Shown here: positions 8,562 to 18,225 of the stretch, one piece after another
Layout: every line of letters starts with the position of its first letter
How positions within the stretch are numbered: the first letter of the stretch is position 1
Source of the DNA: Arthrobacter alpinus
Lineage (GTDB): Bacteria > Actinomycetota > Actinomycetes > Actinomycetales > Micrococcaceae
Assembly: GCF_001445575.1 (NCBI RefSeq)
Contig: NZ_CP013200.1
Coordinates: 930,001-994,000 of the forward strand
Length of the DNA stretch: 64,000 nucleotides
Direction: 5' to 3'
The notes under the pieces: generated by a model
Database searches by the model: none
Told to the model about the DNA's origin: nothing
Seen by the model: only the letters and a program-made list of their open reading frames with translations
Made by a program: the position numbers and the translations under genes

Positions 8562-9125
8562 ATGGGCAAGCTGATTTACGCGGCCATCACATCACTTGAT
8601 GGCTACATCGAGGACAGAGACGGCGGGTTCGCTTGGGCTATGCCGGACGATGAGGTCCACAGTTGCATCAACCATCTGCAAGAGGATATAGGCACGTTCT
8701 TGTTGGGGCGGCGCATGTTCCAAACCTTGCAAGTGTGGGAAGAGTTCTACGGGAAAACCGATCTCATCAAGGTCATGCGGGATTACGCCACGCTGTGGCA
8801 CGGCACGGACAAAGTGGTGTTCTCCAAAACCCTCGATGAGGTGTCCACCTCCCGGACCAGGATCGAGCGTGTTTTTGATCCTGAGGCCATCCGCCGCATG
8901 AAAGCGGACGCCGACCATGACCTCTCCGTGGGTGGTGCCGAACTGGGCGCCACAGCGTTGCGCGCCGGGCTGGTCGATGAAATCCATCTCTTCATCTCCC
9001 CGGTCATGGTGGGCGGAGGGAAAGCGGCTCTTCCCGAGATCAAGGAAACCCGGCTGGACCTGCTGGGACAACAACACTTTGGCAACGGCGTCGTCCATCT
9101 GCATTACGCCGTCAGGAACGGCTAG
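8562..9125 (+). CDS. Dihydrofolate reductase-like (RibD C-terminal domain) protein
   Basis: 187 aa from the ATG at 8562; a GTG at 8523 would add 13 residues. The sequence opens GKLIYAAITSLDGYIEDRDG and has FLLGRRMFQTLQVW, DHDLSVGGAELGATALRAGL and EIHLFISPVMVGGGKAAL. These are the hallmarks of the RibD C-terminal/DHFR-like family, which uses NADPH to reduce pteridine- or pyrimidine-like substrates. Many members have no assigned substrate, and this one sits alone without riboflavin or folate genes. Confidence 0.87.
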   Translation: MGKLIYAAITSLDGYIEDRDGGFAWAMPDDEVHSCINHLQEDIGTFLLGRRMFQTLQVWEEFYGKTDLIKVMRDYATLWHGTDKVVFSKTLDEVSTSRTRIERVFDPEAIRRMKADADHDLSVGGAELGATALRAGLVDEIHLFISPVMVGGGKAALPEIKETRLDLLGQQHFGNGVVHLHYAVRNG

Positions 9126-9136
9126 CAAAGGGCTGA

Positions 9137-9160
9137 GTGACGCCTCGATTCAGGCGTCAC
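9137..9160 (+). terminator. Hairpin after the reductase gene, possible weak terminator
   Basis: GTGACGCCT (9137-9145) pairs perfectly with AGGCGTCAC (9152-9160) around a 6-nt loop, 12 bp after the stop codon at 9125. No T-run follows, so it may be a weak or Rho-aided terminator or just a structured spacer. Confidence 0.4.
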
Positions 9161-9226
9161 AAAGACCCGAAAGGCGGCATTTTAGGGAAGCATAGAGAGG
9201 AATAATCCGTCCTTCAGAAAGCAGCC

Positions 9227-11722
9227 ATGAGCCACCGTCTTGACCGCAGTCCGCACCCGTTGACCACGGCGAAAGTAACAGCTCAGCAGCTCTTGACGGA
9301 GTTGCCGGCCGCCTCCCAAACAACTGACGCGCACACCCTGTGTTTCGATGCTCCAGCGCAGGAATTCACACAGGCTCTGCCACTGGGCAATGGCCGGCTC
9401 GGAGCCATGTGTTACGGAGGGGTGGGCGGCGGGCGGATCACGCTCAACGATTCCACTGCCTGGTCTGGTGGGCCCGGCAGTGAGGCGGCCAATACGCGCG
9501 GTCTCAAGGATGGTCCGGCCACCATTGCCCGGGCGCGGGAGGCAGTGTCCGCGGGGCTGTTCACTGCTGCCGAAACCGAATTGGCCAAGGTAGCCACGGC
9601 GCATACACAAAGTTATTTGCCGTTTGCGGAGCTATTGCTCGAGCTGGACTTTGGTTCCGCTGCGCAGACTGCTGATGGCGCTGAGCCTGGCGTTGCCGCA
9701 TCCGCACAGCATTACCGCCGCACCCTGGATTTGCACAGCGCCCTGCATGAACACAGCTACACGGTGGCTGGCCGGAGCATCACCGAGCAGGTCTACGTCT
9801 CGCCCGCGCATCAGGTAATGGTGGTGGAGCTTCGCGTGACGGGCGAACCATTGCCTAAGGTCACGGCCGCCTTGGCCAGTCAGTTGCGCATCAAGGCCGC
9901 CACCTCGCACCCCGGGGCTGCCACCCTGGAGCTGCAACTCCCCACCAATGCGGCACCCGATTACGCCAACCCGCCCACCGGCGTCGAATATGACCAGCCC
10001 GGCCGGGAATCGTTGCGCGGTGCTGTGGTGGCGCACTGGATCCATGACGGCACGGAACTGTCTGGCGCAGAAGACCAGTACGACGCCGGGACGTTGGCTG
10101 CCGCTGGCGTCTCCCGTTTGCGCCTTGTGCTGGCCACTGCCACCAACTTTGTTGGCTCACACCTTCCCCTGGATCCTCAAGTTGGTGCCCCGCTCAAACA
10201 CGCCACCGAGTTGGTCCAGGCTGCCTCGAAGCTGACATCCACGGAACTCTTTCAATCTCACACCGCCAATCATCAGGAGCTGTACGAGCGGGCCGAACTG
10301 GATTTGGGTAGCCCCGCCGGTGATCCGGAACAGCCTACCGATGTCCGAATCCGTGAAACCCCGGCCGATCCCGCGCTCGCCGCTCTCCTGTTTAACTACG
10401 GCCGGTACTTGCTCATCAGTAGCTCCCGCCCCGGCACCCTGGCCAGCACCTTACAAGGCATCTGGAACGAGTCCATGCAGCCGCCGTGGAGTTCCAACTT
10501 CACCATCAATATCAACACTCAGATGAACTATTGGGCCGCCGAGGCCAGCAATTTGGCCGAGTGCCATGAGCCGCTTTTTGACCTCCTCGAGTCCCTCTCG
10601 CAGACCGGCCGGCACACGGCACGCACCGTTTATGGACTCGAGGGCTGGGTTGCGCACCACAACACGGATGCCTGGGCCTTCACCTCACCGGTGGCCGGCG
10701 ATGCCTCGTGGGGGTTCTGGCCCATGGGAGGTGCCTGGCTGGCCACCCACCTCATCGAACATGTGCGCCACGGCGGCAGCGAGCAGTTCGCAGCAGAACG
10801 CGCCTGGCCCATCATCAAGGGAGCCAGCGAATTCGCGCTGGGCTGGCTCATTCCGCAAGCCGACGGCACCTTGGGCACCTCCCCGTCCACCTCCCCGGAA
10901 AACCACTTCCAAACCGAGGATGGAACAATTGCCGCTGCTGGCCAGAGTTCCACAGCGGATCTGACCATCATCGCCCGGCTCTTCCGTGCGGCACTTGAGT
11001 TGGCGCCGGCAGGAGACCCTCTGACGCATCAGCTGGAGACGGCACTGGGGCGTTTGCCTCAAATCCCCGTGGCGCCGGACGGCACCATTTCAGAATGGGC
11101 TCAGCCCTATGACCAACCGGAACCAACGCACCGGCACGTCTCCCACCTCTACTTTGCCTATCCCGGCGAGACCGAGCTGACCCCGGATTTGGCACAAGCA
11201 GTAGCCCGCACGCTCGACGCCCGCGGCGATGATTCCACCGGCTGGTCGCTGGCCTGGAAACTGGCACTAAGGGCCCGGCTGAAGGACACCGTGGCCGTGG
11301 AGCGGCTCCTGGCCCTCGTTTTCCGGACCGCGGGGGAGCAGCATAGCCCCCATGCTGGCGGGCTCTACCCCAACATGTTTGCCGCCCATCCGCCCTTCCA
11401 AATCGATGGCAATTTTGGTTTTGTGGCAGGTGTTGTGGAGTGTCTGGTGCAAAGCCATACCGGGCACATTGAGCTGCTGCCAGCGGTTCCCTCCCTGTGG
11501 CCACAAGGTTCGGTGCGCGGCCTGGTGGTGCGCCCGGGAATCGTCCTGGATTTGAGCTGGGGCTCGGAAACGGGCACCCCCACACTGCTCTCGGCACGGC
11601 TGCGGGCCAAATCCAAGACCACAGCCGGGCCAGCGAGCGTCACCTGGGGTGAGCTAAGCGCCGCAGTGCATGTCAGTGACGAGGCGTGGACCGAGCTGAC
11701 CCCGGCAGATTTTTCCTCCTGA
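9227..11722 (+). CDS. GH95 family alpha-L-fucosidase
   Basis: 831 aa. GH95 enzymes are inverting alpha-1,2-L-fucosidases (some act on L-galactose). The N-terminal domain reads ALPLGNGRLGAMCYGG and RITLNDSTAWSGGPGS. The catalytic features of the family are visible: NININTQMNYW near residue 425 (the activating Asn pair), the Glu of STSPENHF near 555 and the Asp of QIDGNFG near 725. No signal peptide is present, so it probably acts in the cytoplasm on imported oligosaccharides. It is convergent with the GH31-GH42 operon; together these enzymes would remove fucose, xylose and galactose from xyloglucan fragments. Confidence 0.93.
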   Translation: MSHRLDRSPHPLTTAKVTAQQLLTELPAASQTTDAHTLCFDAPAQEFTQALPLGNGRLGAMCYGGVGGGRITLNDSTAWSGGPGSEAANTRGLKDGPATIARAREAVSAGLFTAAETELAKVATAHTQSYLPFAELLLELDFGSAAQTADGAEPGVAASAQHYRRTLDLHSALHEHSYTVAGRSITEQVYVSPAHQVMVVELRVTGEPLPKVTAALASQLRIKAATSHPGAATLELQLPTNAAPDYANPPTGVEYDQPGRESLRGAVVAHWIHDGTELSGAEDQYDAGTLAAAGVSRLRLVLATATNFVGSHLPLDPQVGAPLKHATELVQAASKLTSTELFQSHTANHQELYERAELDLGSPAGDPEQPTDVRIRETPADPALAALLFNYGRYLLISSSRPGTLASTLQGIWNESMQPPWSSNFTININTQMNYWAAEASNLAECHEPLFDLLESLSQTGRHTARTVYGLEGWVAHHNTDAWAFTSPVAGDASWGFWPMGGAWLATHLIEHVRHGGSEQFAAERAWPIIKGASEFALGWLIPQADGTLGTSPSTSPENHFQTEDGTIAAAGQSSTADLTIIARLFRAALELAPAGDPLTHQLETALGRLPQIPVAPDGTISEWAQPYDQPEPTHRHVSHLYFAYPGETELTPDLAQAVARTLDARGDDSTGWSLAWKLALRARLKDTVAVERLLALVFRTAGEQHSPHAGGLYPNMFAAHPPFQIDGNFGFVAGVVECLVQSHTGHIELLPAVPSLWPQGSVRGLVVRPGIVLDLSWGSETGTPTLLSARLRAKSKTTAGPASVTWGELSAAVHVSDEAWTELTPADFSS

Positions 11723-11731
11723 GACACAAAT

Positions 11732-11776
11732 AAGCGGGGTGTGTCTGCCGTGAATTCCGGCAGGCACACCCCGCTT
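11732..11776. terminator. Bidirectional terminator between GH95 and GH31 genes
   Basis: A 19-bp stem with one G-T mismatch (11732-11750 with 11758-11776), 7-nt loop, flanked by A-rich sequence on the left and a T-run on the right. It lies between the convergent stops at 11722 and 11795 and should stop both transcripts. Confidence 0.88.
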
Positions 11777-11794
11777 TTGCTCTTCCCTACCCGA

Positions 11795-13987
11795 TTAGCG
11801 TTCGACGGCGGTGACCTGGCTTGCGCCGCCGTCGACCTTGGTCACGGTGACATCGAAGAGCGCCGTTCCGCCGCTCTGAGTGGGGATCGAGACCACTGAC
11901 TGCTGCCCCTCGGAGGGGGCAAACGCGACGAACTCAACCTCCTTGTTCCACGCGTATTCGGGCCGGTCATTGACGGTTCCCAAGGGAAGAACCGCGCCGG
12001 GGCGGACATAGGTGGCGGCACTCAACACGGAGAACGTTTTGGTGTGCCACGCAGGTCCTTGCAGCTGCTCGCCGGTTTCCAAATGCGTCCAGGTGCCCTC
12101 GGGCAAGTAGAACTGAACGCTGCCGCTGGCATCCATCACGGGAGCTACCAACACGTCCGAGCCCAACATGTACTGCCGGTCCAGAGCCGCGCAACCCGGA
12201 TCCTGCGGGAACTCCAAGAACATGGGGCGCATCATGGGCGTCCCTGCCGTGTAAGCCTCCTCGGCACTGGCCAAGAGGTAAGGCATGAGTCGCATTTTCA
12301 GGTTGGTGAAATGTCGGAGGACGTCGCTGGATTCATCGTCCACCAGCCACGGCACTCGGTACGAGTTGGAACCGTGCAACCTCGAATGGGAGGAAAGCAG
12401 GCCAAAAGCAATCCAGCGCTTGAAGATGTCCGGATCCGGGGTACCTTCAAAACCGCCAATATCGTGGCTCCAGAATCCGAAGCCCGAAGAGGCCAAAGAC
12501 AAGCCACCTCGCAACGACTCGGACATGGCAGCGAACGTGGATTCGCAATCCCCGCCCCAATGAACAGGCAGCTTCTGCCCCCCAGCGGTGGCGGAGCGAG
12601 CAAACAGGACCGCCTCGCCGTGGCCCAGTTCCTTGGTCAGCAAGTCAAAGACCGTCTGGTTGTACAGCTGTGCGTAGTAGTTATGCATCCGCTCCGGGCT
12701 GGAACCGTCGTGCCAGCGCACCGTGGTGGGAATCCGCTCGCCAAAGTCGGTCTTGAAGGAATCCACGCCCTGGCCCATCAGAGTGCGGAGCTTCTCCTGG
12801 TACCAGCGGGCGGCTTCAGGATTGGTGAAATCAACCAGCGCCATGCCTGCCTGCCACATATCCCACTGCCAGATAGAGCCGTCCGCATTCTTGACCAGAT
12901 ACCCCAGCTCCATGCCCTCCTTGAACAGGTAGGAACGCTGAGCAATGTAGGGGTTGATCCACACACAGACCTTCAAGCCACGCTCGTGCAGACGTGACAA
13001 CATCCCCTCGGGGTCCGGGAAGGTGGCAGGGTCCCAAATGAAATCTGACCAGTGGAAGGCACGCATCCAATGGCAATCAAAATGGAAAACTGACAGCGGC
13101 AGGCCACGCTCTTCCATACCGTCAATGAAGGACATGACGGTTTCTTCGTTGTAGTTGGTGGTGAAGGAGGTGGAGAGCCACAGCCCGTAGGACCATGCGG
13201 GGATGCGCGAAGGGCGGCCGGTCAGCTCGGTGTAACGAGCCAAAATGTCCTTGGGGGTGTCCCCATGAATCACAAAGTACTGCAACTTCTGGCCCTCAAC
13301 GCTGAACTGCGTGCGTGAGACCACCTCGGAACCCACCTCGAAGGAGACCCGCTCCGGATGGTTCACGAAAACGCCGTAGCCGTTGTTCGTCAGGTAAAAC
13401 GGCACATTCTTGTAGGCCAGATCGCTGGAGGTTCCACCGTCTTCATTCCAGACGTCCACCGATTGGCCGTTCTTCACGAACGCGCCAAACCGCTCGCCTA
13501 AACCATACACATTGGTCCCCACACCCAAGGTGAGCTGCTCATGCACGTAGTTCTTTCCGGCAGCATCGGAAATCACGCCAATGCTCCTGGGGACCGAACT
13601 GGTAAGCACATGACCGCCGGCCATGAAGTCAACGCCCCAGTCGCCGTCGGTCTTGATCCGTGCGCTCAAGGCACCAGAGGTGTACACCGTCTGATTTTCT
13701 TCGATGGAGATGGTGACCTCGGGGTTGCCCTCCGCCACGTCAAAGTGCGGACCCAGATCGAGTGCCCCTTGAAAATGCTCAATCGTCACAGAGATGACAT
13801 CTTCTAGCGGGGAATCAAAAGTGATGGTCAGCTGCGGGCAGTTCAGCGCATCGCCACGAGCGTTGATGCGCTGGGTGGGAGCGAACACCTCGAGCTTGCT
13901 GCCGTCGGCAACAACCTCGGACACATCGCGCGGGTTCAAGGCTGTGATCCCAGGGCGGTGCAGCCAGTATCCGTCGGTGAATTTCAT
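11795..13987 (-). CDS. yicI: GH31 family alpha-xylosidase (YicI-type)
   Basis: 730 aa. It closely follows the YicI pattern: FKTDFGERIPTTVRWHDGSS near residue 412 carries the catalytic nucleophile Asp, and LPVHWGGDCES near 479 carries the acid/base Asp. YicI-type enzymes release alpha-1,6-linked xylose from isoprimeverose or from the non-reducing end of xyloglucan oligosaccharides. There is no signal peptide. Its ATG overlaps the last 4 bases of the GH42 gene (13984-13987), so the two are co-translated. Other GH31 activities (alpha-glucosidase) are less likely because of the GERIPT context. Confidence 0.93.
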   Translation of the reverse strand: MKFTDGYWLHRPGITALNPRDVSEVVADGSKLEVFAPTQRINARGDALNCPQLTITFDSPLEDVISVTIEHFQGALDLGPHFDVAEGNPEVTISIEENQTVYTSGALSARIKTDGDWGVDFMAGGHVLTSSVPRSIGVISDAAGKNYVHEQLTLGVGTNVYGLGERFGAFVKNGQSVDVWNEDGGTSSDLAYKNVPFYLTNNGYGVFVNHPERVSFEVGSEVVSRTQFSVEGQKLQYFVIHGDTPKDILARYTELTGRPSRIPAWSYGLWLSTSFTTNYNEETVMSFIDGMEERGLPLSVFHFDCHWMRAFHWSDFIWDPATFPDPEGMLSRLHERGLKVCVWINPYIAQRSYLFKEGMELGYLVKNADGSIWQWDMWQAGMALVDFTNPEAARWYQEKLRTLMGQGVDSFKTDFGERIPTTVRWHDGSSPERMHNYYAQLYNQTVFDLLTKELGHGEAVLFARSATAGGQKLPVHWGGDCESTFAAMSESLRGGLSLASSGFGFWSHDIGGFEGTPDPDIFKRWIAFGLLSSHSRLHGSNSYRVPWLVDDESSDVLRHFTNLKMRLMPYLLASAEEAYTAGTPMMRPMFLEFPQDPGCAALDRQYMLGSDVLVAPVMDASGSVQFYLPEGTWTHLETGEQLQGPAWHTKTFSVLSAATYVRPGAVLPLGTVNDRPEYAWNKEVEFVAFAPSEGQQSVVSIPTQSGGTALFDVTVTKVDGGASQVTAVER

Positions 13988-16008
13988 GAATAGACTCGAT
14001 TCTGCTTTTGTGAAAGTACTTTTGTCCCATATGGGGGAAGTGTGATGGTGGTGCTTGTGCCGAAGTTTCCGGGCAGTTCAACGGTGGAGAGGGTGGGGCC
14101 GTGATTGAGCAGGAACAGCTGATCCCCACGTTCCACAGCCTCAATATCGTCAGGTAGCCCCAACGGCACCGGCACTTGAATCCCGGCCGCGGCGACGGCG
14201 GACATGACAAGTGCTTCCAAGGCCTCGGCCGGGAGATCAGCACCCACGTACCAAGCCTCACCGGCACCCCACGGGTTCGCGGTGATGGCTGGTTTACCCG
14301 CCAAGCGCCCCACTCCGAAGTAGGCCAGGGTGCGCGTGTTGGGGCCGTGAAGTTCCAAATCTTCGGACCAGATCGATGCATGGATGTCCAGTAGTTGGGT
14401 ACCCGTCGATGAGCTGGTGAAGACGAGTGGCACGGGTTTGTCCAGGGGTAACCATTCCTCACCGGAGACACCCAGAACATCAGAGAGAGCTCCGGGGAAA
14501 CGGCCCGTGGCGAGTTTGGCTTCCTCATCGGCTACTGCGCTGAAGGGGCCCACCACCATGTGCCCGCCGTTGGAAACGTAGTGCTTCAACGCGGCGGCCT
14601 GTTGGCGGCCAAGAAGGAACAAGTTCGGCAGCAGGACCAGGTCAAAGCGGCCCAAGTTGGTGTCCGGATGCACCACTTCAACCGACAGGCCATGCCGCAA
14701 TAACGGCCGGTAGTAGGCCAGCAACTGCTCCATGACCTGCAACTTTTCAGAGGGGCGTGCCGTAGATTCTGCAGCCCACCAACTGGACCAGTCGAACAGG
14801 ATCGCAATTCGGGTTTGGCTCGGCGTCCCGGCCAGGGCGCCGAGCTGGGCCATGTAAGCGCCAAGTGCTGCCGCTTCGCGGAAAACGCGAGTTTTGCTGC
14901 CGGCCAGAGGGACCACCGCTGAATGGAACCGTTCGGCACCAAAAGAGGATTGACGGAACTGGAAGAAGCACACGCCATCGGCCCCACGGGCCACGGCTGA
15001 GAGTGCATCCACTTGCAATGCCCCTGGCTCCTTGGCCACATTGTGCCCTCGCCAATTCACCGCTGAGGTGGCTGATTCCATCAACAACCACGGTTTGCCA
15101 CCGCTGAGTCCACGGCACAGGTCATGGGTCAACGCGCCCAATTGCCACGACTGCGGATCGCCGGGATCCGTGTACCAGTCATTGGCAACAAAGTCCGTCT
15201 CGCGGGCCAAGGAGTTGTAGTCCATGCCGTGGAAGAAGCCCATCATGTTGGTGGTGATGGGATGGGTGGTGTCGTACCGCGAGATGATGTCCCGCTCCGC
15301 CTGAAACAAGGAGACAAGCTGATCCGAAGTAAACCGCTTGAAGTCCAGTTCCTGCCCAGGGTTTCCAATGTAGGGGGCGCTGCGTGGAGGCAAGATCTCG
15401 TCCCACGTTGAATACTGCTGGGACCAAAACGTGGTTCCCCAAGCATCATTGAGCCGCTCCAAGGTCACGTACTTGCCCATCAACCATTCACGGAATGCGC
15501 AGGCGCTCTCGTCGTCAAAACTGATCTGACCCAGCTCATTACCCACATGCCACATGGCCAGAGCCGGATGCTGGGCATAGCGTTCGGCAAGTTTGGCCGT
15601 AATGCTTGCGGCCGCTGCGCGGTACTTGGGCGATGAAGGGTTGAACTGATTGCGGGAGCCGTACCAAAGGGTGTGGCCCGCGGCATCGGTGGGCAGTGTT
15701 TGTGGATACAGTTTCCCCAGCCAGGGTGGCGGGGATGCTGTGGGTGTTGCGAGACTGACCCGAATCCCGCCTGCATGAAGCAGACCCAACACCTCATCGA
15801 GCCACGTGAAGTTCCACTGGCCTTCTTCGGGCTCGAGCTGAGCCCAGCTGAACACACCCACTGTGACCAGGTTGATCCCGGCTTCCTTCATGAGCGCAAC
15901 ATCAGTTGGCCAGCTTGCCTTGGGCCACTGCTCCGGGTTGTAGTCGGCACCAAAGATGAGTCCTTCACCCGGCATGGACGAGGCCAGTCCAAGTTGCTGC
16001 CTGTTCAT
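13984..16008 (-). CDS. GH42 family beta-galactosidase
   Basis: 674 aa from the ATG at 16006-16008, with GGAAGGAA about 5 bases upstream. The start FGADYNPEQWP, the segment GVFSWAQLEPEEG and the PTASPPPWL loop are typical of GH42. The acid/base Glu lies in HVGNELGQ near residue 157 and the nucleophile Glu in LLMESATSAVNW near 310. The enzyme would release terminal beta-galactose from imported oligosaccharides in the cytoplasm. It is the first gene of the minus-strand pair GH42-GH31 and is divergent from lacI, with an operator-like palindrome in between. Confidence 0.94.
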   Translation of the reverse strand: MNRQQLGLASSMPGEGLIFGADYNPEQWPKASWPTDVALMKEAGINLVTVGVFSWAQLEPEEGQWNFTWLDEVLGLLHAGGIRVSLATPTASPPPWLGKLYPQTLPTDAAGHTLWYGSRNQFNPSSPKYRAAAASITAKLAERYAQHPALAMWHVGNELGQISFDDESACAFREWLMGKYVTLERLNDAWGTTFWSQQYSTWDEILPPRSAPYIGNPGQELDFKRFTSDQLVSLFQAERDIISRYDTTHPITTNMMGFFHGMDYNSLARETDFVANDWYTDPGDPQSWQLGALTHDLCRGLSGGKPWLLMESATSAVNWRGHNVAKEPGALQVDALSAVARGADGVCFFQFRQSSFGAERFHSAVVPLAGSKTRVFREAAALGAYMAQLGALAGTPSQTRIAILFDWSSWWAAESTARPSEKLQVMEQLLAYYRPLLRHGLSVEVVHPDTNLGRFDLVLLPNLFLLGRQQAAALKHYVSNGGHMVVGPFSAVADEEAKLATGRFPGALSDVLGVSGEEWLPLDKPVPLVFTSSSTGTQLLDIHASIWSEDLELHGPNTRTLAYFGVGRLAGKPAITANPWGAGEAWYVGADLPAEALEALVMSAVAAAGIQVPVPLGLPDDIEAVERGDQLFLLNHGPTLSTVELPGNFGTSTTITLPPYGTKVLSQKQNRVYS

Positions 16009-16127
16009 GAATTTCCTTCCAAATTGGATCGGTTCACTCGAATGTGATGATCATAATTTCGATAAATTGTGTGCATTAGGGTCGATTTGGTCTCAGTAGA
16101 TGCTTATAAACAGGTACCGTTTGGTAT

Positions 16128-16139
16128 CGAAGCGCTTCG
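16128..16139. promoter_or_regulatory. LacI-type operator in the GH42/lacI divergent promoter region
   Basis: CGAAGCGCTTCG is a perfect 12-bp palindrome with a central CG, the classic form of LacI/GalR operators. It lies between the divergent GH42 (start 16008) and lacI (start 16193) genes. A close variant lies upstream of the sugar-binding protein gene at 21077-21090. Confidence 0.75.
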
Positions 16140-16192
16140 CTTGAATTACCAGCTACTGTTATGAAGTTTGCGGTTGTGAAAAGGAGAGTTGC

Positions 16193-17206
16193 ATGGCCAC
16201 CATGAACGATGTCGCCCGGGCGGCCGGAGTATCTACCAGCACGGTGTCATACGTGCTCAGCGGCAAGCGGACCATCTCCCCGGATACTCGGGCGCAGGTG
16301 CTGGCCGCCATTGAAAAACTTGGTTACAGCCCCCACGCGGGCGCTCGTGCCCTGGCGTCCAACCGGTCCAACGTGCTGGGCCTCATGGTTCCTTTGCGGG
16401 AAGACGTAAATGTCAGCGTCGTCATGCAGTTTGTTTCCGCCGTGGTCACCACAGCCCGAACCTTCGAACAAGACGTGCTGTTGCTGACCCAGGATGACAT
16501 TGACGGGATTGCCCGGGTGATGTCCCAATCCATCGTGGACGGCATGATCATGATGGACATCGAAGCCAAAGATCCGAGGGTGCCGCTGCTTGCCAAAATG
16601 CGTAAGCCAGCCGTCCTGATTGGACTGCCCGACGACGCCCAAGGACTCAGCTGCGTAGATTTCGACTTCGCCGCAGCGTCCCGAGTAGCCGTCCGCCACT
16701 TGGTGGAACTGGGCCATCGGCGTTTGGCGCTGATTGGCTCCCCGCAGGCATCGCTGGAACGCCACGCGACCTACGCGGACAGGGTCCGTAACGGTTTCGA
16801 AGCGGCCGCGAGTGCAGCCAACGTGGACTTTGCCAGCCGCGCCTGTGAACCTACAGCTGCGGCTCTGTCCGAAGCCCTGAAGGATCTGGTCACGGGAGTC
16901 GATGCGGCCACCGGGCTGGTAGTGCATAACGAATTCCTGCTCCCGATGTTGCGCGACACCCTGACGGAGATGGGACTGAGCGTCCCTGCGGATGTCTCGG
17001 TGGTAGCCATCGCCCCCACCGACGTTGCCATGGCCAGCACGGCTCCGTGGACCGCCGTCAGCATCCCCGCCCATGACATTGGCCGGACCGCCGTCGAAAT
17101 GGTCATGGAACGGATGCTCACGGAAAAGCCAGCGGAGGTGCGGCTCATTGTTCCGAGTCTGGTCCAGCGCGTAACCACGGCTCCGGCTCAGGCCAGCGGC
17201 GCCTAG
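16193..17206 (+). CDS. LacI family transcriptional regulator of the sugar locus
   Basis: 337 aa. The N-terminal helix-turn-helix and hinge read MNDVARAAGVSTSTVSYVLS and ALASNRSNVLGLMVP, standard for LacI/GalR repressors. The remainder is a periplasmic-binding-like sensor domain (GHRRLALIGSP, VSVVAIAPTDVA). GAGAG precedes the ATG. It sits between the GH42-GH31 operon and the ABC importer operon, and palindromes of LacI type occur in the promoters on both sides. It is therefore the probable local repressor, released by an oligosaccharide or sugar from the pathway. Confidence 0.94.
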   Translation: MATMNDVARAAGVSTSTVSYVLSGKRTISPDTRAQVLAAIEKLGYSPHAGARALASNRSNVLGLMVPLREDVNVSVVMQFVSAVVTTARTFEQDVLLLTQDDIDGIARVMSQSIVDGMIMMDIEAKDPRVPLLAKMRKPAVLIGLPDDAQGLSCVDFDFAAASRVAVRHLVELGHRRLALIGSPQASLERHATYADRVRNGFEAAASAANVDFASRACEPTAAALSEALKDLVTGVDAATGLVVHNEFLLPMLRDTLTEMGLSVPADVSVVAIAPTDVAMASTAPWTAVSIPAHDIGRTAVEMVMERMLTEKPAEVRLIVPSLVQRVTTAPAQASGA

Positions 17207-17226
17207 CCCGGTGTGGCCCAGGTTAG

Positions 17227-17258
17227 CGGGGTCCAGTGCAATCAGGCTCCGGACCCCG
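17227..17258. terminator. Possible weak bidirectional terminator
   Basis: CGGGGTCC (17227-17234) pairs with GGACCCCG (17251-17258) across a 16-nt loop, in the 74-bp gap between the convergent lacI and permease genes. No T-run follows on either side. Confidence 0.4.
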
Positions 17259-17280
17259 GCAGGCTGGCTGGATGCGAACA

Positions 17281-18225
17281 TTAGCCCTTCACCGCACCAA
17301 TCATGACGCCCTTGGTGAAGTGCTTCTGCACAAACGGGTACACGAACAGGATCGGCACCATGGCCACCACAATCACGGCCATCTGCAAGGCCAGTGACGC
17401 CGCGACACCCTGTCCCACGGAGATCTGGCCAGGCACGGAAACACCCTGCAGCACGTAGGAACGCAGCACCACCTGGAGCGGATTCTTTGAGCTGTCATTG
17501 ATGTACAAGATGGCGTTGAAGAAAGCATTCCAGTAGCCCACACCGTAAAATAGTGCGATCACAGCGGTGACGGCCTTGGACATCGGCAACACGATCTGGC
17601 CCAAAATGCGCCACTCGCTAGCGCCATCAATGCGGGCGCTGTCAAGGATGCCCTGATCGATGCCCATGAAGAAGCCGCGCAGGATGATGATGTTGAAGAC
17701 GGAGATACAACTGGGCAGGATCAGTGCCGCGTAGCTGTCGATCATGCCCAAGCCGGAGACCAGCAAATAGGACGGGATCATGCCGGCGGCAAAGAACATG
17801 GTGATCAGCAGAACGAACAGCAACGGGGTGTGGGCGAGCGTACCGGGTCGGGAAAGGCCGTAGGCGCACAGCACCGAAACCACCAAACTCAAGATTGTGC
17901 CCACGGCGGTAATGCCAACGCTGACCATGATGGCTCGCGTGACAACCCCTCCCGTGAAGATTTGCCGGTACGCGTCCCAAGAGATTTCACCCGGGATAAT
18001 AACCAGTCCGCCAGCGTTGGTGATGGTTGCCTGGGTGGAGATGCTGGTCAAAACAATGGTGTAGAGCGGTAGCAGGACTGCCAAGACAACAATGATGAGC
18101 GTTGTTGTTTTAGCCACCTTCATCACCGGTGTGGGGGCTTCCTCCCATGCGGCACGTTCCGGGGCCTCCTTGCGCGGCCAACGAAGTCCAGTGGATTGCT
18201 TGTGTGGCTTTGAAATGGTGGTCAT
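17281..18225 (-). CDS. Carbohydrate ABC transporter permease (YtcP/LplC-like, CUT1)
   Basis: 314 aa with about six transmembrane helices. The MalG/YtcP-type EAA loop is visible as DSARIDGASEWRILGQIVLP. LPLYTIVLTSIS lies near the N-terminus and PILFVYPFVQKHFTKGVMIG at the C-terminus, both typical of the second permease of oligosaccharide importers. It overlaps the preceding permease gene by 4 bases (18222-18225). It forms the channel of an importer together with the next upstream gene; no ATPase gene is in the operon, as usual for importers that share a MsmK-like ATPase. Confidence 0.93.
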   Translation of the reverse strand: MTTISKPHKQSTGLRWPRKEAPERAAWEEAPTPVMKVAKTTTLIIVVLAVLLPLYTIVLTSISTQATITNAGGLVIIPGEISWDAYRQIFTGGVVTRAIMVSVGITAVGTILSLVVSVLCAYGLSRPGTLAHTPLLFVLLITMFFAAGMIPSYLLVSGLGMIDSYAALILPSCISVFNIIILRGFFMGIDQGILDSARIDGASEWRILGQIVLPMSKAVTAVIALFYGVGYWNAFFNAILYINDSSKNPLQVVLRSYVLQGVSVPGQISVGQGVAASLALQMAVIVVAMVPILFVYPFVQKHFTKGVMIGAVKG